A stretch of DNA of 64,000 nt, taken from UBA969 sp041694635 (GTDB lineage Bacteria > Planctomycetota > Planctomycetia > Gemmatales > Gemmataceae). The translations under genes were made by a program, and so were the position numbers. A model generated the notes under the pieces. That model searched no databases and was not told the origin of the DNA. It saw only the letters and a program-made list of their open reading frames with translations. The stretch spans positions 62,001 to 126,000 of the forward strand of contig JBDNHI010000202.1 in assembly GCA_041694635.1 (NCBI GenBank). Direction: 5' to 3'. The stretch's first letter is position 1. Every line of letters starts with the position of its first letter. Positions 25,204-34,297 of this stretch are shown in pieces.

Positions 25204-26148
25204 GTGGGTGTAAACCCTGTTATTCAATGCAAGAATTTGACCAGAAAGTTCGGGTCAAAGACTGTTTTGGATAATGTTTCTTTTGAAGTTTTCCCCGGCA
25301 TTATTGGCTTACTTGGCCCTAATGGAGCTGGTAAATCAACATTAATAAAGTTGATCCTTAATCTTGATTTGCCTACTTTTGGTACGATCCGAGTGTTTGG
25401 ATGTGACCAAGTCGATCTTCGAAAAATCGGTTTTATGCCAGAAGCTAAAGCTATCATACCTTCAATGAAAGGGTTTGAATTCGTTGCTTTTGCAGGTGAA
25501 CTTGAAGGTCTAAAAAGAAATGATGCATTAAGGCGATCCCACGAAATATTGGACTGCCTTGGTATGGGAGAATCCAGATTTCGAAAACTTGGTGAATATT
25601 CAACCGGTATGATTCAAAAAGTAAAACTTGCTCAAGCTTTGGTTCATGATCCTGAATTGCTAGTTCTTGACGAACCTACTGCAGGCCTTGACCCGCCTGC
25701 TAGGACTCAAATGCTTGACTACTTGAATTACTTTTCACGACAACAAGGGAAATCAATTATCCTTTCAACACATTTACTAGGCGATGTTGAAACGGTTTGT
25801 GACCAAGTTGTGGTATTGAACCTTGGTTTATGTTTGGCCTCGTGTTCACTCGAAAAACTTTTGGGAAATAAAGTAGATTTGTTTTTACTTGAAGTTGTAG
25901 GAGACCTCGAAAAACTAACTGCAATTTTAGGGGAATCTTGCATTCAGGTGCAAGATTTAGGAGCAATCAAAAAGTTAAGCATACAATGTGGGCCTAATGC
26001 CGACATAACCAGCATCGCAGAAAAGGTTCTTTCTACGGGTGCACAAATTAAAAAGTTGATTCCACTCGAAAGCAAACTTGATGATGCTTTTTTTGAGCTA
26101 TTAGATCAACAGGGTTCAAGTTCACGATTAGGGGAGCAACCGTTTTGA
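25204..26148 (+). CDS. ABC transporter ATP-binding protein (first pair)
   Basis: A 314-residue ABC ATPase of the ABC-2 exporter type. Walker A is LLGPNGAGKSTLIK, the signature motif reads EYSTGMIQKVKLAQAL (a TG variant of LSGGQ), and Walker B is LLVLDEPTAGLDPP with the switch HLLGDVETV. The C-terminal 90 residues are a family extension. The start is GTG at 25204. Its TGA overlaps the TTG start of the permease that follows, so the two proteins are likely made together and assemble as one exporter of unknown substrate. Confidence 0.88.
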   Translation: MGVNPVIQCKNLTRKFGSKTVLDNVSFEVFPGIIGLLGPNGAGKSTLIKLILNLDLPTFGTIRVFGCDQVDLRKIGFMPEAKAIIPSMKGFEFVAFAGELEGLKRNDALRRSHEILDCLGMGESRFRKLGEYSTGMIQKVKLAQALVHDPELLVLDEPTAGLDPPARTQMLDYLNYFSRQQGKSIILSTHLLGDVETVCDQVVVLNLGLCLASCSLEKLLGNKVDLFLLEVVGDLEKLTAILGESCIQVQDLGAIKKLSIQCGPNADITSIAEKVLSTGAQIKKLIPLESKLDDAFFELLDQQGSSSRLGEQPF

Positions 26149-27080
26149 ATTCGTTTTTAGAATACAGACCTTGGCGTGGATCCAGAAATCCGCGGTGGGT
26201 TGGTTCATTAGCTATTGCAAGAGAGTCGATCAAATTAATTTTTGTACGAAAGGTCTTTTGGGTAGTTTTTTCTTTAGGCGTTTTGAACTTTCTGCTTTAC
26301 TTTTTTGGGCAGTATCTTTTCTTTTGGGTTGCAGACCAACAAACTAATGCTATGGTTCGTGTGGGGGGATTTGGTAGGGCTAATCAAAACGATATGATGC
26401 AATTTCTTCGTGGGGTTTTAAAAATGGATGGTTCGGCTGAAACCTTCCGGAATTTTATTAATCTGCAATCTCGAGGCATTATTGTTCTTTTGGTTCTTGC
26501 TGGGGCTTCTTTGTTGGGTGAAGATTTAAACCAAGGATCGTTGATTTTTTATCAGTCAAAATCTGGTGGGATGAAGAATTATATTTTGGGCAAGTTTTTG
26601 GCAGCATCCTTATTAGTTCACCTTTTTACCACAATCCCTTCCTTTTTCTTATTCCTTGAAATTTGCTTTATAGATACTTGGTCTTATTTGTTTCAAAATC
26701 CAAGGCTGTTCTTCGGAATCATTGGTTATGGATTAGTTATCAATTTCGGACTTGTCTCCTTGCTGTTTGCAACTGTTGGAATTTTCAGAACTACTATTGG
26801 TCTTATTATGTGTTGGGCAGGCATTTTTTTTCTTATACCTTCCCTTTGCGTTATTATGATCGACCGCCTGAAATTAAATCCAGCCTTTCGTGTACTTGAT
26901 TATTGGTACTGCGTTGAAAGGTTAGGAGAAAAATGCTTGGGTGCTTCTCCTTCTGGTATTCAAGGTTCGCAAGACATTCCTTTGAACCCTTGGCTTGCAG
27001 CACTTTCGCTTGTTACAATTTGTGCATTAAGTTTTGCATTTACCTTTAAAATATACTTTAAAAAGGGTGTTGACTTATGA
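26145..27080 (+). CDS. ABC-2 type permease (first pair)
   Basis: A 311-residue membrane protein with about six hydrophobic segments (near residues 38-60, 105-125, 145-175, 185-210, 215-240 and 280-303). It has a long extracytoplasmic loop between the first two, with GRANQNDMMQFLRG. EDLNQGSLIFYQSKSG resembles the loop that contacts the ATPase in ABC-2 permeases. The TTG start at 26145 has GGAG upstream and overlaps the ATPase stop. Its own stop overlaps the start of the second ATPase, so four exporter genes form a tightly coupled unit. Confidence 0.8.
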   Translation: MNSFLEYRPWRGSRNPRWVGSLAIARESIKLIFVRKVFWVVFSLGVLNFLLYFFGQYLFFWVADQQTNAMVRVGGFGRANQNDMMQFLRGVLKMDGSAETFRNFINLQSRGIIVLLVLAGASLLGEDLNQGSLIFYQSKSGGMKNYILGKFLAASLLVHLFTTIPSFFLFLEICFIDTWSYLFQNPRLFFGIIGYGLVINFGLVSLLFATVGIFRTTIGLIMCWAGIFFLIPSLCVIMIDRLKLNPAFRVLDYWYCVERLGEKCLGASPSGIQGSQDIPLNPWLAALSLVTICALSFAFTFKIYFKKGVDL

Positions 27081-28045
27081 TTAGGAACTCATCGTCGATA
27101 CCTTCACCCGATGTGGTGCCTTTATGGTGTAGTAAGGTTTCTAAGTGGCATGGAAGTTTTCTTGGCTTGAATGATATTAGTTTAGAACTTAGGCCTGGGA
27201 TCACTGCCTTACTAGGTGCTAATGGATCTGGGAAAAGCACCTTAATGAATTTGATTGCAGGGCAACTTTACCCAGATTCTGGTTTTATCCGGATTTTTGG
27301 CATTGACCCATGGACTTGGGAAGGGAAAAGAATGGTTGGGTATAGTCCCGATCTTGATTATTTTTATCCTTCGTGGAGTATTAGAGTTTTTTTGGATCGA
27401 CTAGGAGTAATCGCTGGAATTGAAAGAAAAAAAATTCCGAACATAATAAACAAAGTTTTGTCCTTGGTTGGTTTATCATCTGTTCAATCAACTCTTTTGA
27501 AGCGTTGTTCTCTTGGTATGAGGCAGCGTGCTAAAATTGCACACGCTCTTCTTCTTGAACCGCCTTTGCTTATTCTTGATGAACCATTTCGTGGCATTGA
27601 CCCTGTTGGAAGAAGAGATTTAGTGCAATTATTGTTGGAATTACAGTCCGCAGGGAAAACAATTTTGGTCTCCAGTCATGAGTTAGATGAGATTGAGAAA
27701 CTTACAAGCCAAGTTGTAATGCTAAGGTCTGGCCGAATCGTTTCTGCAGGCCCGATTTATTTGGTTAAAGAAAGATTGATTGATAATCCCGTTGAAATTG
27801 CAATGGAATTCCAAGATGCTGATAAAATTAGAATCATTGCCCAAGCCATATTTAGCCATCCTGATGTCTCTGGAATCCAGTGCGCCGAGGAAAAACTGTC
27901 TCTCTTGAAAATTCAAACTAGAAAACCAAGTGTTGTTTTTCCGCATTTGATTCAAATTTCAATTATACATAATATTATTTTGCGCAGACTTGAAATAGTG
28001 GATCAAGCCCCCGCTGAGGTTATGGAGTCTTTGTTTCAAGGGTAA
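27077..28045 (+). CDS. ABC transporter ATP-binding protein (second pair)
   Basis: A 322-residue ABC ATPase, distinct from the first. Walker A is LLGANGSGKSTLMN, the signature motif reads RCSLGMRQRAKIAHAL, and Walker B is LLILDEPFRGIDPVGR with the switch SHELDEIEKL. The non-canonical signature (SLGMRQ) is shared in style with other ABC-2 exporter ATPases. It begins at ATGA overlapping the first permease stop. The C-terminal extension (about residues 230-322) is regulatory or structural. Substrate unknown. Confidence 0.88.
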   Translation: MIRNSSSIPSPDVVPLWCSKVSKWHGSFLGLNDISLELRPGITALLGANGSGKSTLMNLIAGQLYPDSGFIRIFGIDPWTWEGKRMVGYSPDLDYFYPSWSIRVFLDRLGVIAGIERKKIPNIINKVLSLVGLSSVQSTLLKRCSLGMRQRAKIAHALLLEPPLLILDEPFRGIDPVGRRDLVQLLLELQSAGKTILVSSHELDEIEKLTSQVVMLRSGRIVSAGPIYLVKERLIDNPVEIAMEFQDADKIRIIAQAIFSHPDVSGIQCAEEKLSLLKIQTRKPSVVFPHLIQISIIHNIILRRLEIVDQAPAEVMESLFQG

Positions 28046-28076
28046 GTTGTTTCAACTACATAATAGAGGAGTACTC

Positions 28077-29006
28077 TTGGGGTTTGTAAATTCTTTTACC
28101 AGTGGCTTAAATGCTATGCTTGTTGTTTACCTTTTTCGTGCCCGTGTAGGCCGGGGCTTGTTTTGGGTTTCTGCTGGTTTTCTTTTAATAGTTTCTGCTG
28201 TTGTTCTTTCTGTAAGTTATAAAAATCAATGGAATTATAAAGCTTGGAAACCCCGTGCCCAAGTTGGTTTGAACTTTAGTAATACAATTGAAATGCTTGA
28301 AGCTAATAGTCTTATTATTGGTCATAACAGTGGTTATTCAGCAATTACCTCCGCGGTGGCGGGGACAAGTTCCGGGTTTCTGCAGTTGTCTGGATTTCAG
28401 GTTTTTACAAAAAATGTTGTATTTTCGGTTTTTTTAGGATTTCTATTACCTTTATGGTGCCTAACTTTTTCAGTCGAAGGCCTTGGGTCAGAAAGAGAAG
28501 GTAAAACTTTATTTTGGTTGTTTACAAAGCCTATTCCTCGGTCAAGTATTTATCTTGGAAGGTTTTTAACCATTCTGCCTTGGGTTTTAAGTTGGAGTCT
28601 AGGTGGCTTCTTCGTGTTGTCAGTTTGTGCTGGTGAGGGTGGGATTTTTGCGTTTAAATTGTTTTGGTTGCCTATTGCCCTAGCTAGTATTACCTATGCA
28701 TCTGTTTTCTTTTTTATGGGGGCCTGTTTGCCCCGTGCCTCCCTTATTGCATTGGCTTATGCATTTGTGGTAGAAACATTGTTGGGAAGTATGCCTGGTT
28801 CGCTTAAGCAATTAAGCATAGCTTTTTATGCTCGAAGTATGATGTTTCAGCAAAGTGCTGAAGTTGGGGTTATCTTAGAGCAAGGTGGAGGTTATGCAGA
28901 TTTTCCCCAAAGCACCGCAATAATGTTTATGATGGGAATAGCTAGTATCTTTTTGTTTGCGGGAGTTTTCGTTTTCGGAAAGATAGAGTTACGGGGCCAG
29001 AGATAA
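28077..29006 (+). CDS. ABC-2 type permease (second pair)
   Basis: A protein of about 309 residues with hydrophobic segments spread along its length, typical of ABC-2 permeases. SEREGKTLFWLFTKPIPRSSIYLGRFL is the expected coupling region near residue 140. The start TTG at 28077 has a strong AGAGGAG five bases before it. An in-frame TTG at 28047 is possible but poorly supported. A luminal loop contains Asn/Ser-rich residues around 70-100. Together with the ATPase upstream it would form a second exporter encoded in tandem with the first. Confidence 0.78.
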   Translation: MGFVNSFTSGLNAMLVVYLFRARVGRGLFWVSAGFLLIVSAVVLSVSYKNQWNYKAWKPRAQVGLNFSNTIEMLEANSLIIGHNSGYSAITSAVAGTSSGFLQLSGFQVFTKNVVFSVFLGFLLPLWCLTFSVEGLGSEREGKTLFWLFTKPIPRSSIYLGRFLTILPWVLSWSLGGFFVLSVCAGEGGIFAFKLFWLPIALASITYASVFFFMGACLPRASLIALAYAFVVETLLGSMPGSLKQLSIAFYARSMMFQQSAEVGVILEQGGGYADFPQSTAIMFMMGIASIFLFAGVFVFGKIELRGQR

Positions 29007-29024
29007 TAATTTTACCGGTGTTCA

Positions 29025-29720
29025 ATGCAAAGAAATGATAATAAATCCATTCCCGATGTAAATTTTGATTTTCCTAAACATGGGTATCGTGGTGAATTGT
29101 TTCCCGATCATATTCCTAGTTCTTTTCCTGGAAATTGTCTATGTATTTCGAGACAGTATGGGGCTCGCGGTGGAACCATCGCAAAGAAAATTGCAAAACT
29201 ATTGGGTTGGCAAATCTATGGCCGTGAAATCCTTCAATATATGGCTTCCAACCCCTCAGCAAAAGAAGATCTCTTTGATTTCGCAGGCACTAAAATTGTT
29301 GAATGGGTCCAACATCGGTGGTCACAACTTGTCGAAGAAAGAAGCATAGTAAGGCACGAAGAAATCGAAGACCTCTCGCTGGTTATTCTTTTGCTATGTT
29401 GCTTAGGAAATACCGTTTTTATAGGGGCAGGGGCAGGTTTTTTGATGCCTGAAACTAACCGTTTGCATACTAGAATTGTTGCACCATTTGAAGATCGTGC
29501 TTCTTATATTTCGCAATATGATCGCCTGACCAGAGAGGTTTCTAAAGAAAAGGTTCGTGCTTCAGATGAAAGGCGTGTTGAATTTATGCACAATCATTTT
29601 AATGCCGTTATGCAAGAGCCTTTTTGCTACGATTTAATTTTGAATTCCAGTCGATTGGGTGAAGAATGTTCTATTAAAACTCTGACCCAAGCTACAAAAA
29701 GTCGATTTGGGAATTTCTAA
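29025..29720 (+). CDS. Cytidylate kinase-like family protein
   Basis: A 231-residue member of the cytidylate-kinase-like family (PF13189 type). The nucleotide-binding loop reads ISRQYGARGGTIAKKIA (about residues 43-59), which is the family variant that lacks the usual GxGKS lysine-serine. GREILQYMA and the later VIAP-like IVAPFEDRASYI with LTREVSKEKV are also typical. Its real substrate is unknown; members are often found next to transporters. It follows the second permease by 18 bp on the same strand. The start ATG has only a weak ribosome-binding site. Confidence 0.72.
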   Translation: MQRNDNKSIPDVNFDFPKHGYRGELFPDHIPSSFPGNCLCISRQYGARGGTIAKKIAKLLGWQIYGREILQYMASNPSAKEDLFDFAGTKIVEWVQHRWSQLVEERSIVRHEEIEDLSLVILLLCCLGNTVFIGAGAGFLMPETNRLHTRIVAPFEDRASYISQYDRLTREVSKEKVRASDERRVEFMHNHFNAVMQEPFCYDLILNSSRLGEECSIKTLTQATKSRFGNF

Positions 29721-29723
29721 AGT

Positions 29724-30446
29724 TTAGTTTATAATTGAAACTTGTTTTACCTGTGCGGGTGCATCGGGCCTATTACTGTCGATGTTTTTTCCTCGCAGCG
29801 TAAGGAATCCCCGTTCAATTTCCAACGCTTGTAAAAGCATGGTTGGCCTTGGCTGGTCTGCTTGAAACCTAAGTACAGCTACAGGCTTACTTTGATGGCG
29901 ATACCAAGAAATCTCGATACCATTTTGCCTAGCGCTATCTGAAATTTTTTCAAACATAGATAAAAGCGTGATTGGTACAGCGCCAGCTTTTAACGAGCAA
30001 ATTTGAATTGCAATCACATTAGGTTCGTCCTTAGCTAACCAAAGTTGAAGGTCTGCGGAGATAATAGTACTTAATCTTCCTTCGCCTAATCGAAAAGCAA
30101 AGCGTAAACGATCGGGTTCAAGGCTGACCCTAGGGGACCGCATATAGTCAGGTAAAATTTTGTTTTTATTGCCCGATTCATCTAATTCTTCCGAAAAGAA
30201 ACTATTGATTTGATCTTCTTTAAATTGTGCAAACCATTCTTTTTCTGTACCTACTGCACCAATAAATTCAAAGCAGTCCGATGTAAATTCTTTCGCTTTT
30301 TCAGATTTGTGTGGGTCATTAGCAATTAAAAGTGCGGTCTTATAAAAATTTGGTTCGTGGCGAATGAAGGAATATAAGAAAATAGTACCCACACAAAATA
30401 AGGCAATAAAAGTAGCAATTGCTAAATATAAAGATAATCTTGCCAT
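29724..30446 (-). CDS. Membrane-anchored protein of unknown function
   Basis: A 240-residue protein I do not recognise. It has a single N-terminal membrane helix (about residues 5-27, SLYLAIATFIALFCVGTIF), so the remaining 210 residues are probably outside the cytoplasm. There is no obvious lipobox or catalytic motif. Segments such as RFAFRLGEGRLSTIISADLQLWL suggest beta strands. The C-terminus contains LQALEIERGFLTLRG. It is convergent with the cytidylate-kinase-like gene, with a 3 bp gap, and divergent from the BBP7 gene, so it may be an independent unit. Confidence 0.6.
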   Translation of the reverse strand: MARLSLYLAIATFIALFCVGTIFLYSFIRHEPNFYKTALLIANDPHKSEKAKEFTSDCFEFIGAVGTEKEWFAQFKEDQINSFFSEELDESGNKNKILPDYMRSPRVSLEPDRLRFAFRLGEGRLSTIISADLQLWLAKDEPNVIAIQICSLKAGAVPITLLSMFEKISDSARQNGIEISWYRHQSKPVAVLRFQADQPRPTMLLQALEIERGFLTLRGKNIDSNRPDAPAQVKQVSIIN

Positions 30447-30811
30447 TTTGTTATGGTTCCTACGCCCAGAATTTTAAGATGAAACTCTCAAACATCCTCA
30501 ATACCAAGGATTTAAACTAAAAGTCAATCCAAACAGAAGTCAGCGATTAAAGTTTCAAGTCAGATTTATTCGATTTTTAGCAATTAGGCTTTAATAAAAA
30601 GAATGCAACTTGGAGGTTTGAGGCAAAAGGCCGTTGTAAGTAACCTGCGTTGTTGTTTTAGGTGCTTCTTTTTATCCTAAATTGGAAACCTTTGAGGATT
30701 TTTTCAAGCTTTACCTTTGTATGGACGATTCCCTTAATAGCGATTTTGCACTTAAATTGTAAAGATGCCGTTGTTTTGGGTCGCCCAGAGAGTATGGGGA
30801 GAATGGTTGCT
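30447..30811. other. Intergenic region upstream of the BBP7-type gene
   Basis: This 365 bp stretch separates the divergent unknown gene from the BBP7 gene. The plus-strand frame of the BBP7 gene stays open back to 30662, but its translation there is hydrophobic without a good start signal, so I treat it as untranslated. No tRNA or strong hairpin was seen. The region probably carries both promoters. Confidence 0.5.
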
Positions 30812-32047
30812 ATGAAAAGAAAGCTTACCGGTTTACTTGTTGCCATATTGTTTTGCTCTGAGGCGTCTTCCTTAGTTGCTCAGAACCTTCCGCCATCCCA
30901 ACCTTCCCGCCAATTAGCCGAGCCTATTCCCATAGGCCTATCTGGAATTGGAAGTCCAGGAATGGCCACAAATTCCGGTCTTATGCCAAATCCTAGCCCG
31001 ATGCCTAGTTCACAATCCTTTGGTAATCAAGATGAAGCCCCTCTGGATTTAAGTTTGTCTCCATTATCTCCTAGTGCCTTTATGGAAGAACCTCCATTAA
31101 TTGAATTTGCTTGGTATGGCAGCGTTGGTGCACGAGCATTGAAACGACAAAACCCAGGAAGCTTTGGCTCGGCTTATCAAGGGGATAGTGGTGGGTCGCT
31201 TGTTCCGGACATTGGCTCTTTTAGTGAGGTGCAAAACTTTAACCAGTTGACTCCTGCGATGGGTTGGGGGCCAACTGTAACTTTAGGCTTCCTTGAAAAC
31301 AACCAGATGTTTGAATTTTATGGTTTTTACCTTCCTCAAAATTCAAAAGAAATATCTAATACCTCGCCCGGGTTCCTTTCCAGTCCATTTGGGAAAAGCC
31401 CACTTCCTGCTTATGCTCCCCCCGGATTTGCAGGCCTATGGACAGATGCTAATACAATAACAACAAGTTTGAACTCTGCGATTGGAAATGCAGAACTAAT
31501 TTATCGCTACGCAAGCCCTGCAATCAAAGATGTCGAATTCTTGGTTGGTGTACGATACTTTGACATTCTTGAAAATATGGTTTACACAACCAGTAAAGAA
31601 GCGGGGATTATTCCTGCAGGAACCCGTAGCACTTTAGTAGCTAATTATAACGCTAGGGCACATAACCACATATTGGGTTTGCAAGCCGGTGGTGAATATA
31701 ATCTAAGTGTTTTTAAACACCTTGGAATAGGTATGATGAGTAAAGGTTCAGCAGGTGTGAACTGGTGGAATTCACAGGTCTCCCTAGTTCGTGGAGATGG
31801 CCTCCAAGGTTTTAGCGGTTCCCAATCTGGAGCGACCTTTGCATCGATTCTTGAAATGGGTTTTTATGCAGATATTCTAATGCTCGAGCGTGCCAGATTT
31901 AGAGCAGGTTACAATATTCTTTGGGCCCTTGGTGTTGCAGAAGCTTCTTCTCAGTATGATTATAATCTTCGTAATACGACTGGTTCTCGCGATATTGGTT
32001 CTACTTTTTATCAAGGGCCAACCTTAGAGCTTCAGTTCTTGTTTTAA
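30812..32047 (+). CDS. BBP7-family outer membrane beta-barrel protein
   Basis: A 411-residue exported protein that ends in an aromatic residue (LELQFLF), as outer-membrane barrels do. It has a signal peptide (MKRKLTGLLVAILFCSEASS, cut near LVAQ-N), then a Pro/Ser/Asn-rich linker to about residue 90. Alternating-strand segments follow, such as AELIYRYASPAIKDVEFLVG, VRYFDILENMVY and RARFRAGYNILWAL. This matches the BBP7 porin-like family of planctomycetes. The ATG at 30812 is chosen because it starts the signal peptide and has GGGGAGA upstream. The function is presumably transport or a structural role in the outer membrane. Confidence 0.75.
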   Translation: MKRKLTGLLVAILFCSEASSLVAQNLPPSQPSRQLAEPIPIGLSGIGSPGMATNSGLMPNPSPMPSSQSFGNQDEAPLDLSLSPLSPSAFMEEPPLIEFAWYGSVGARALKRQNPGSFGSAYQGDSGGSLVPDIGSFSEVQNFNQLTPAMGWGPTVTLGFLENNQMFEFYGFYLPQNSKEISNTSPGFLSSPFGKSPLPAYAPPGFAGLWTDANTITTSLNSAIGNAELIYRYASPAIKDVEFLVGVRYFDILENMVYTTSKEAGIIPAGTRSTLVANYNARAHNHILGLQAGGEYNLSVFKHLGIGMMSKGSAGVNWWNSQVSLVRGDGLQGFSGSQSGATFASILEMGFYADILMLERARFRAGYNILWALGVAEASSQYDYNLRNTTGSRDIGSTFYQGPTLELQFLF

Positions 32048-32075
32048 ATCTTCTTTGTCAAGTTAATACTAAAAT

Positions 32076-32096
32076 GGCTCACCAATTTGGTGGGCC
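32076..32096 (-). terminator. Hairpin terminator between convergent genes
   Basis: An 8-bp stem (GGCTCACC / GGTGGGCC, one G-T pair) with loop AATTT sits in the short space between the BBP7 gene and the convergent ketosynthase gene. On the minus strand it is followed by ATTTTAG, so it most likely ends the ketosynthase transcript. The plus-strand T-run is poor. Confidence 0.6.
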
Positions 32097-32097
32097 C

Positions 32098-33309
32098 TTA
32101 TGCTTTTCCAAACACAATGCAGCTATTGCTTCCACCAAATCCAAAAGAATTTGAAATCACACGGTCTAACCTTTTTTTTATAGCTATGTTTGCAACATGA
32201 TTTAAGTTGCAGGACGGATCAACTTCACTGAGGTTTATTGTGGGAGGTATGGTTTGTTGTTGTAATGCGATAAGGCAAACAGCAGCTTCAATTGCACTGG
32301 AAGCAGCAAGAGCGTGCCCAGTCATACTTTTTGTTGAACTTACAGGGATATTAGAGAACTGTTTAGGAAAAACTTTGCGGATGGCATTTGCTTCTCCCGC
32401 GTCCCCAATTGGAGTGCTTGTGCCATGAGCATTTATGTAGTCAACTGAATCAAGATTAGTGTTGCTGTTTGCAAGGGCGTTTCGGATTGCGATTTCGATT
32501 TGAGAAGTGTCTGGGTTGGGAATAACGGGGTGGAACGCATCACTATTAAAGGCCCCCCCAAGGATTTTGCCTAGGCAGAGCGCCCGTCTTTTTTTAGCAG
32601 AGATTGCTTTTTCGAGGATAAAAAGTGCCCCGCCTTCTCCCAAGACAAATCCATCGCGGCCTTTGTCAAAAGGCCGTGATGCTTCTTGTGGTGCATTATT
32701 TCTCCGAGAGAGTGCCCTTAAATTTCCAAAAGATGCAAGAGTAATTGGAGTTACATTTATGGAGCAAGACCCAGCAATACAAGTGTCGACAAGGCCCATT
32801 TGTAGCCAATTTGCTCCCATTAGGAGGGCGTGGTTAGCGCTGGCACAAGCTGTGGAAAGTTGCAGCAAAGGGCCTTCAATTTCAAAAAGATTCCTGGCAT
32901 ATTGATAATATGGGGCCGACTCACGACCAGGTAGTTTGTAATTTTCTCCGCCCGCAAGAAAATTTTCTTCCCAACCTAATAGCCAGTCTGGCCCGCTTCC
33001 AATAATCATACCAGCATTTTTAATAGCAAAGTCGTTTTCAAGGCCTGCATCTTTAATAGCATCGTTAAGGCAGTGAGTGTAAAGTTGCTCTGCCTTGGGT
33101 CGGGCCAAGAAATCATTAGCAGGAAATTTTTTCGGTACAGGAATACTGTCGATGTAAGCCGCTATTTGGCTTGGATGATTAGTAACATCAAACAATGCAA
33201 CTTTACGGACCGCAGATTTTCCTTTTAATAACAGTTCCGAGAATTGCTTTAAAGAAAAACCTAACGGTGAACCAATACCTATTCCAGTTATCCAGATTTC
33301 ATCGCGCAT
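32098..33309 (-). CDS. Beta-ketoacyl synthase (KAS II-like), specialised paralogue
   Basis: A 403-residue ketosynthase. The triad is intact: QLSTACASANH (Cys155), NAHGTSTPIGD (His295) and KSMTGHALAASS (His332), and the C-terminal SNSFGFGGSN is present. It differs from the housekeeping fabF at 10631, notably between residues 45 and 145. It follows a short chain-length-factor-like gene by 5 bp. Such a pair is found in type II polyketide, aryl polyene and some lipid pathways, where the second protein sets chain length. No ACP or ketoreductase is adjacent. An in-frame TTG at 33312 precedes the ATG. Confidence 0.82.
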   Translation of the reverse strand: MRDEIWITGIGIGSPLGFSLKQFSELLLKGKSAVRKVALFDVTNHPSQIAAYIDSIPVPKKFPANDFLARPKAEQLYTHCLNDAIKDAGLENDFAIKNAGMIIGSGPDWLLGWEENFLAGGENYKLPGRESAPYYQYARNLFEIEGPLLQLSTACASANHALLMGANWLQMGLVDTCIAGSCSINVTPITLASFGNLRALSRRNNAPQEASRPFDKGRDGFVLGEGGALFILEKAISAKKRRALCLGKILGGAFNSDAFHPVIPNPDTSQIEIAIRNALANSNTNLDSVDYINAHGTSTPIGDAGEANAIRKVFPKQFSNIPVSSTKSMTGHALAASSAIEAAVCLIALQQQTIPPTINLSEVDPSCNLNHVANIAIKKRLDRVISNSFGFGGSNSCIVFGKA

Positions 33310-33314
33310 CAATT

Positions 33315-34097
33315 TTAAAGACCCTTGTTTTTTGCAGGAGAAAAAGTGGCAAAAACATTTGCCGTAACTTGAAAAGTAAAGTCAGTTTTAAAGTTATCTG
33401 GTATCTTCATTAATGTATCTAGCCTTACCGGGGTAATAAAAGTCCCTTTTTTAATTTCTTTATGCCAAAACATATTAAGGGATGGATCTTCTAAAAAATT
33501 TTCTTTTTGTTTTGTAATAGCTAGTGCATAACCTTCAATAATTTCTTTATCTCCGGATTGCAAATGGTCCAGTGGAAATTCTTCCTTGTAGCCAGTCCAA
33601 ATGAGAACTAAACCATCGATATCATTGTTTTCTAAAATGGTTAAGGCAGAAAGAAAGCAATGCCCTTCCATAGTTGCTTGGCCCCCTACTCCAAGATTTA
33701 TTTCTTTTAATTGGTATGCTATGCTAATGATACCCGACGGCGAATGTAAAGAATCGTAAGGTACTAGATGTGGAGAAATAACCCAAGCGCTTTCCTCCCA
33801 GAATTTTTCAAAGGCGTGACTAATTCTTTTTCTTCCGGGGTGTTTTGGGGCAACAATTGCACCCCATTTGTTTAATAATTTAATCCCCGAGGTTGCTTTT
33901 TTGGCGCAATAAAGGGCAATTACTGTTTGTTCATCAAGATTTTTTAAAACGGAAACCGATAAAGAATTTGGTAATAAAGGATTGATATCATTTCTAAGCT
34001 TGGGAATAGTTGAAGCAAAAGATGAAAATTTGCAGAAACCACAGATTTGGTAGCAAGAAGTGCCAGAAGTCATATCTAATCCAACCAAATTAAGCAC
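33315..34097 (-). CDS. Short ketosynthase-like protein, possible chain-length factor
   Basis: A 260-residue protein that looks like a ketosynthase N-terminal half without the active cysteine, as in the Ketoacyl-synt_2 (PF13723) chain-length-factor family. The start LNLVGLDMTSG resembles the first beta strand of ketosynthases. The central LHSPSGIISIAYQLKEI and GGQATMEGHCFLSAL correspond to the region after the nucleophile, where Cys is replaced. The fold assignment is by eye and moderate. The GTG at 34097 is preferred because AAAGG lies seven bases upstream. It is cotranscribed with the active ketosynthase 5 bp downstream, suggesting a heterodimer. Confidence 0.55.
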   Translation of the reverse strand: MLNLVGLDMTSGTSCYQICGFCKFSSFASTIPKLRNDINPLLPNSLSVSVLKNLDEQTVIALYCAKKATSGIKLLNKWGAIVAPKHPGRKRISHAFEKFWEESAWVISPHLVPYDSLHSPSGIISIAYQLKEINLGVGGQATMEGHCFLSALTILENNDIDGLVLIWTGYKEEFPLDHLQSGDKEIIEGYALAITKQKENFLEDPSLNMFWHKEIKKGTFITPVRLDTLMKIPDNFKTDFTFQVTANVFATFSPAKNKGL

Positions 34098-34297
34098 TTG
34101 AAATCCTTTCAATTTAACTGAAAGCTGAAGATTAAACAATTATTTAAGCTAATTGGTTGGTTTGAGCAATCGAAAAGAAGAAAAGCCGTTAAAGATTGGA
34201 AAAACAAGGATGAAAAAATATTTAATCTTGTAAAATATTATTTATGAATAGGTATGGTGTTTTAATTTGTTAAGTCAGGATAAAGGCCGATAAAATT

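Noticed and set aside
30662..30811. N-terminal extension of the BBP7-type gene
   Set aside because: The extension would add a hydrophobic 50 residues ahead of a good signal peptide and has no ribosome-binding site. The ATG at 30812 fits better.
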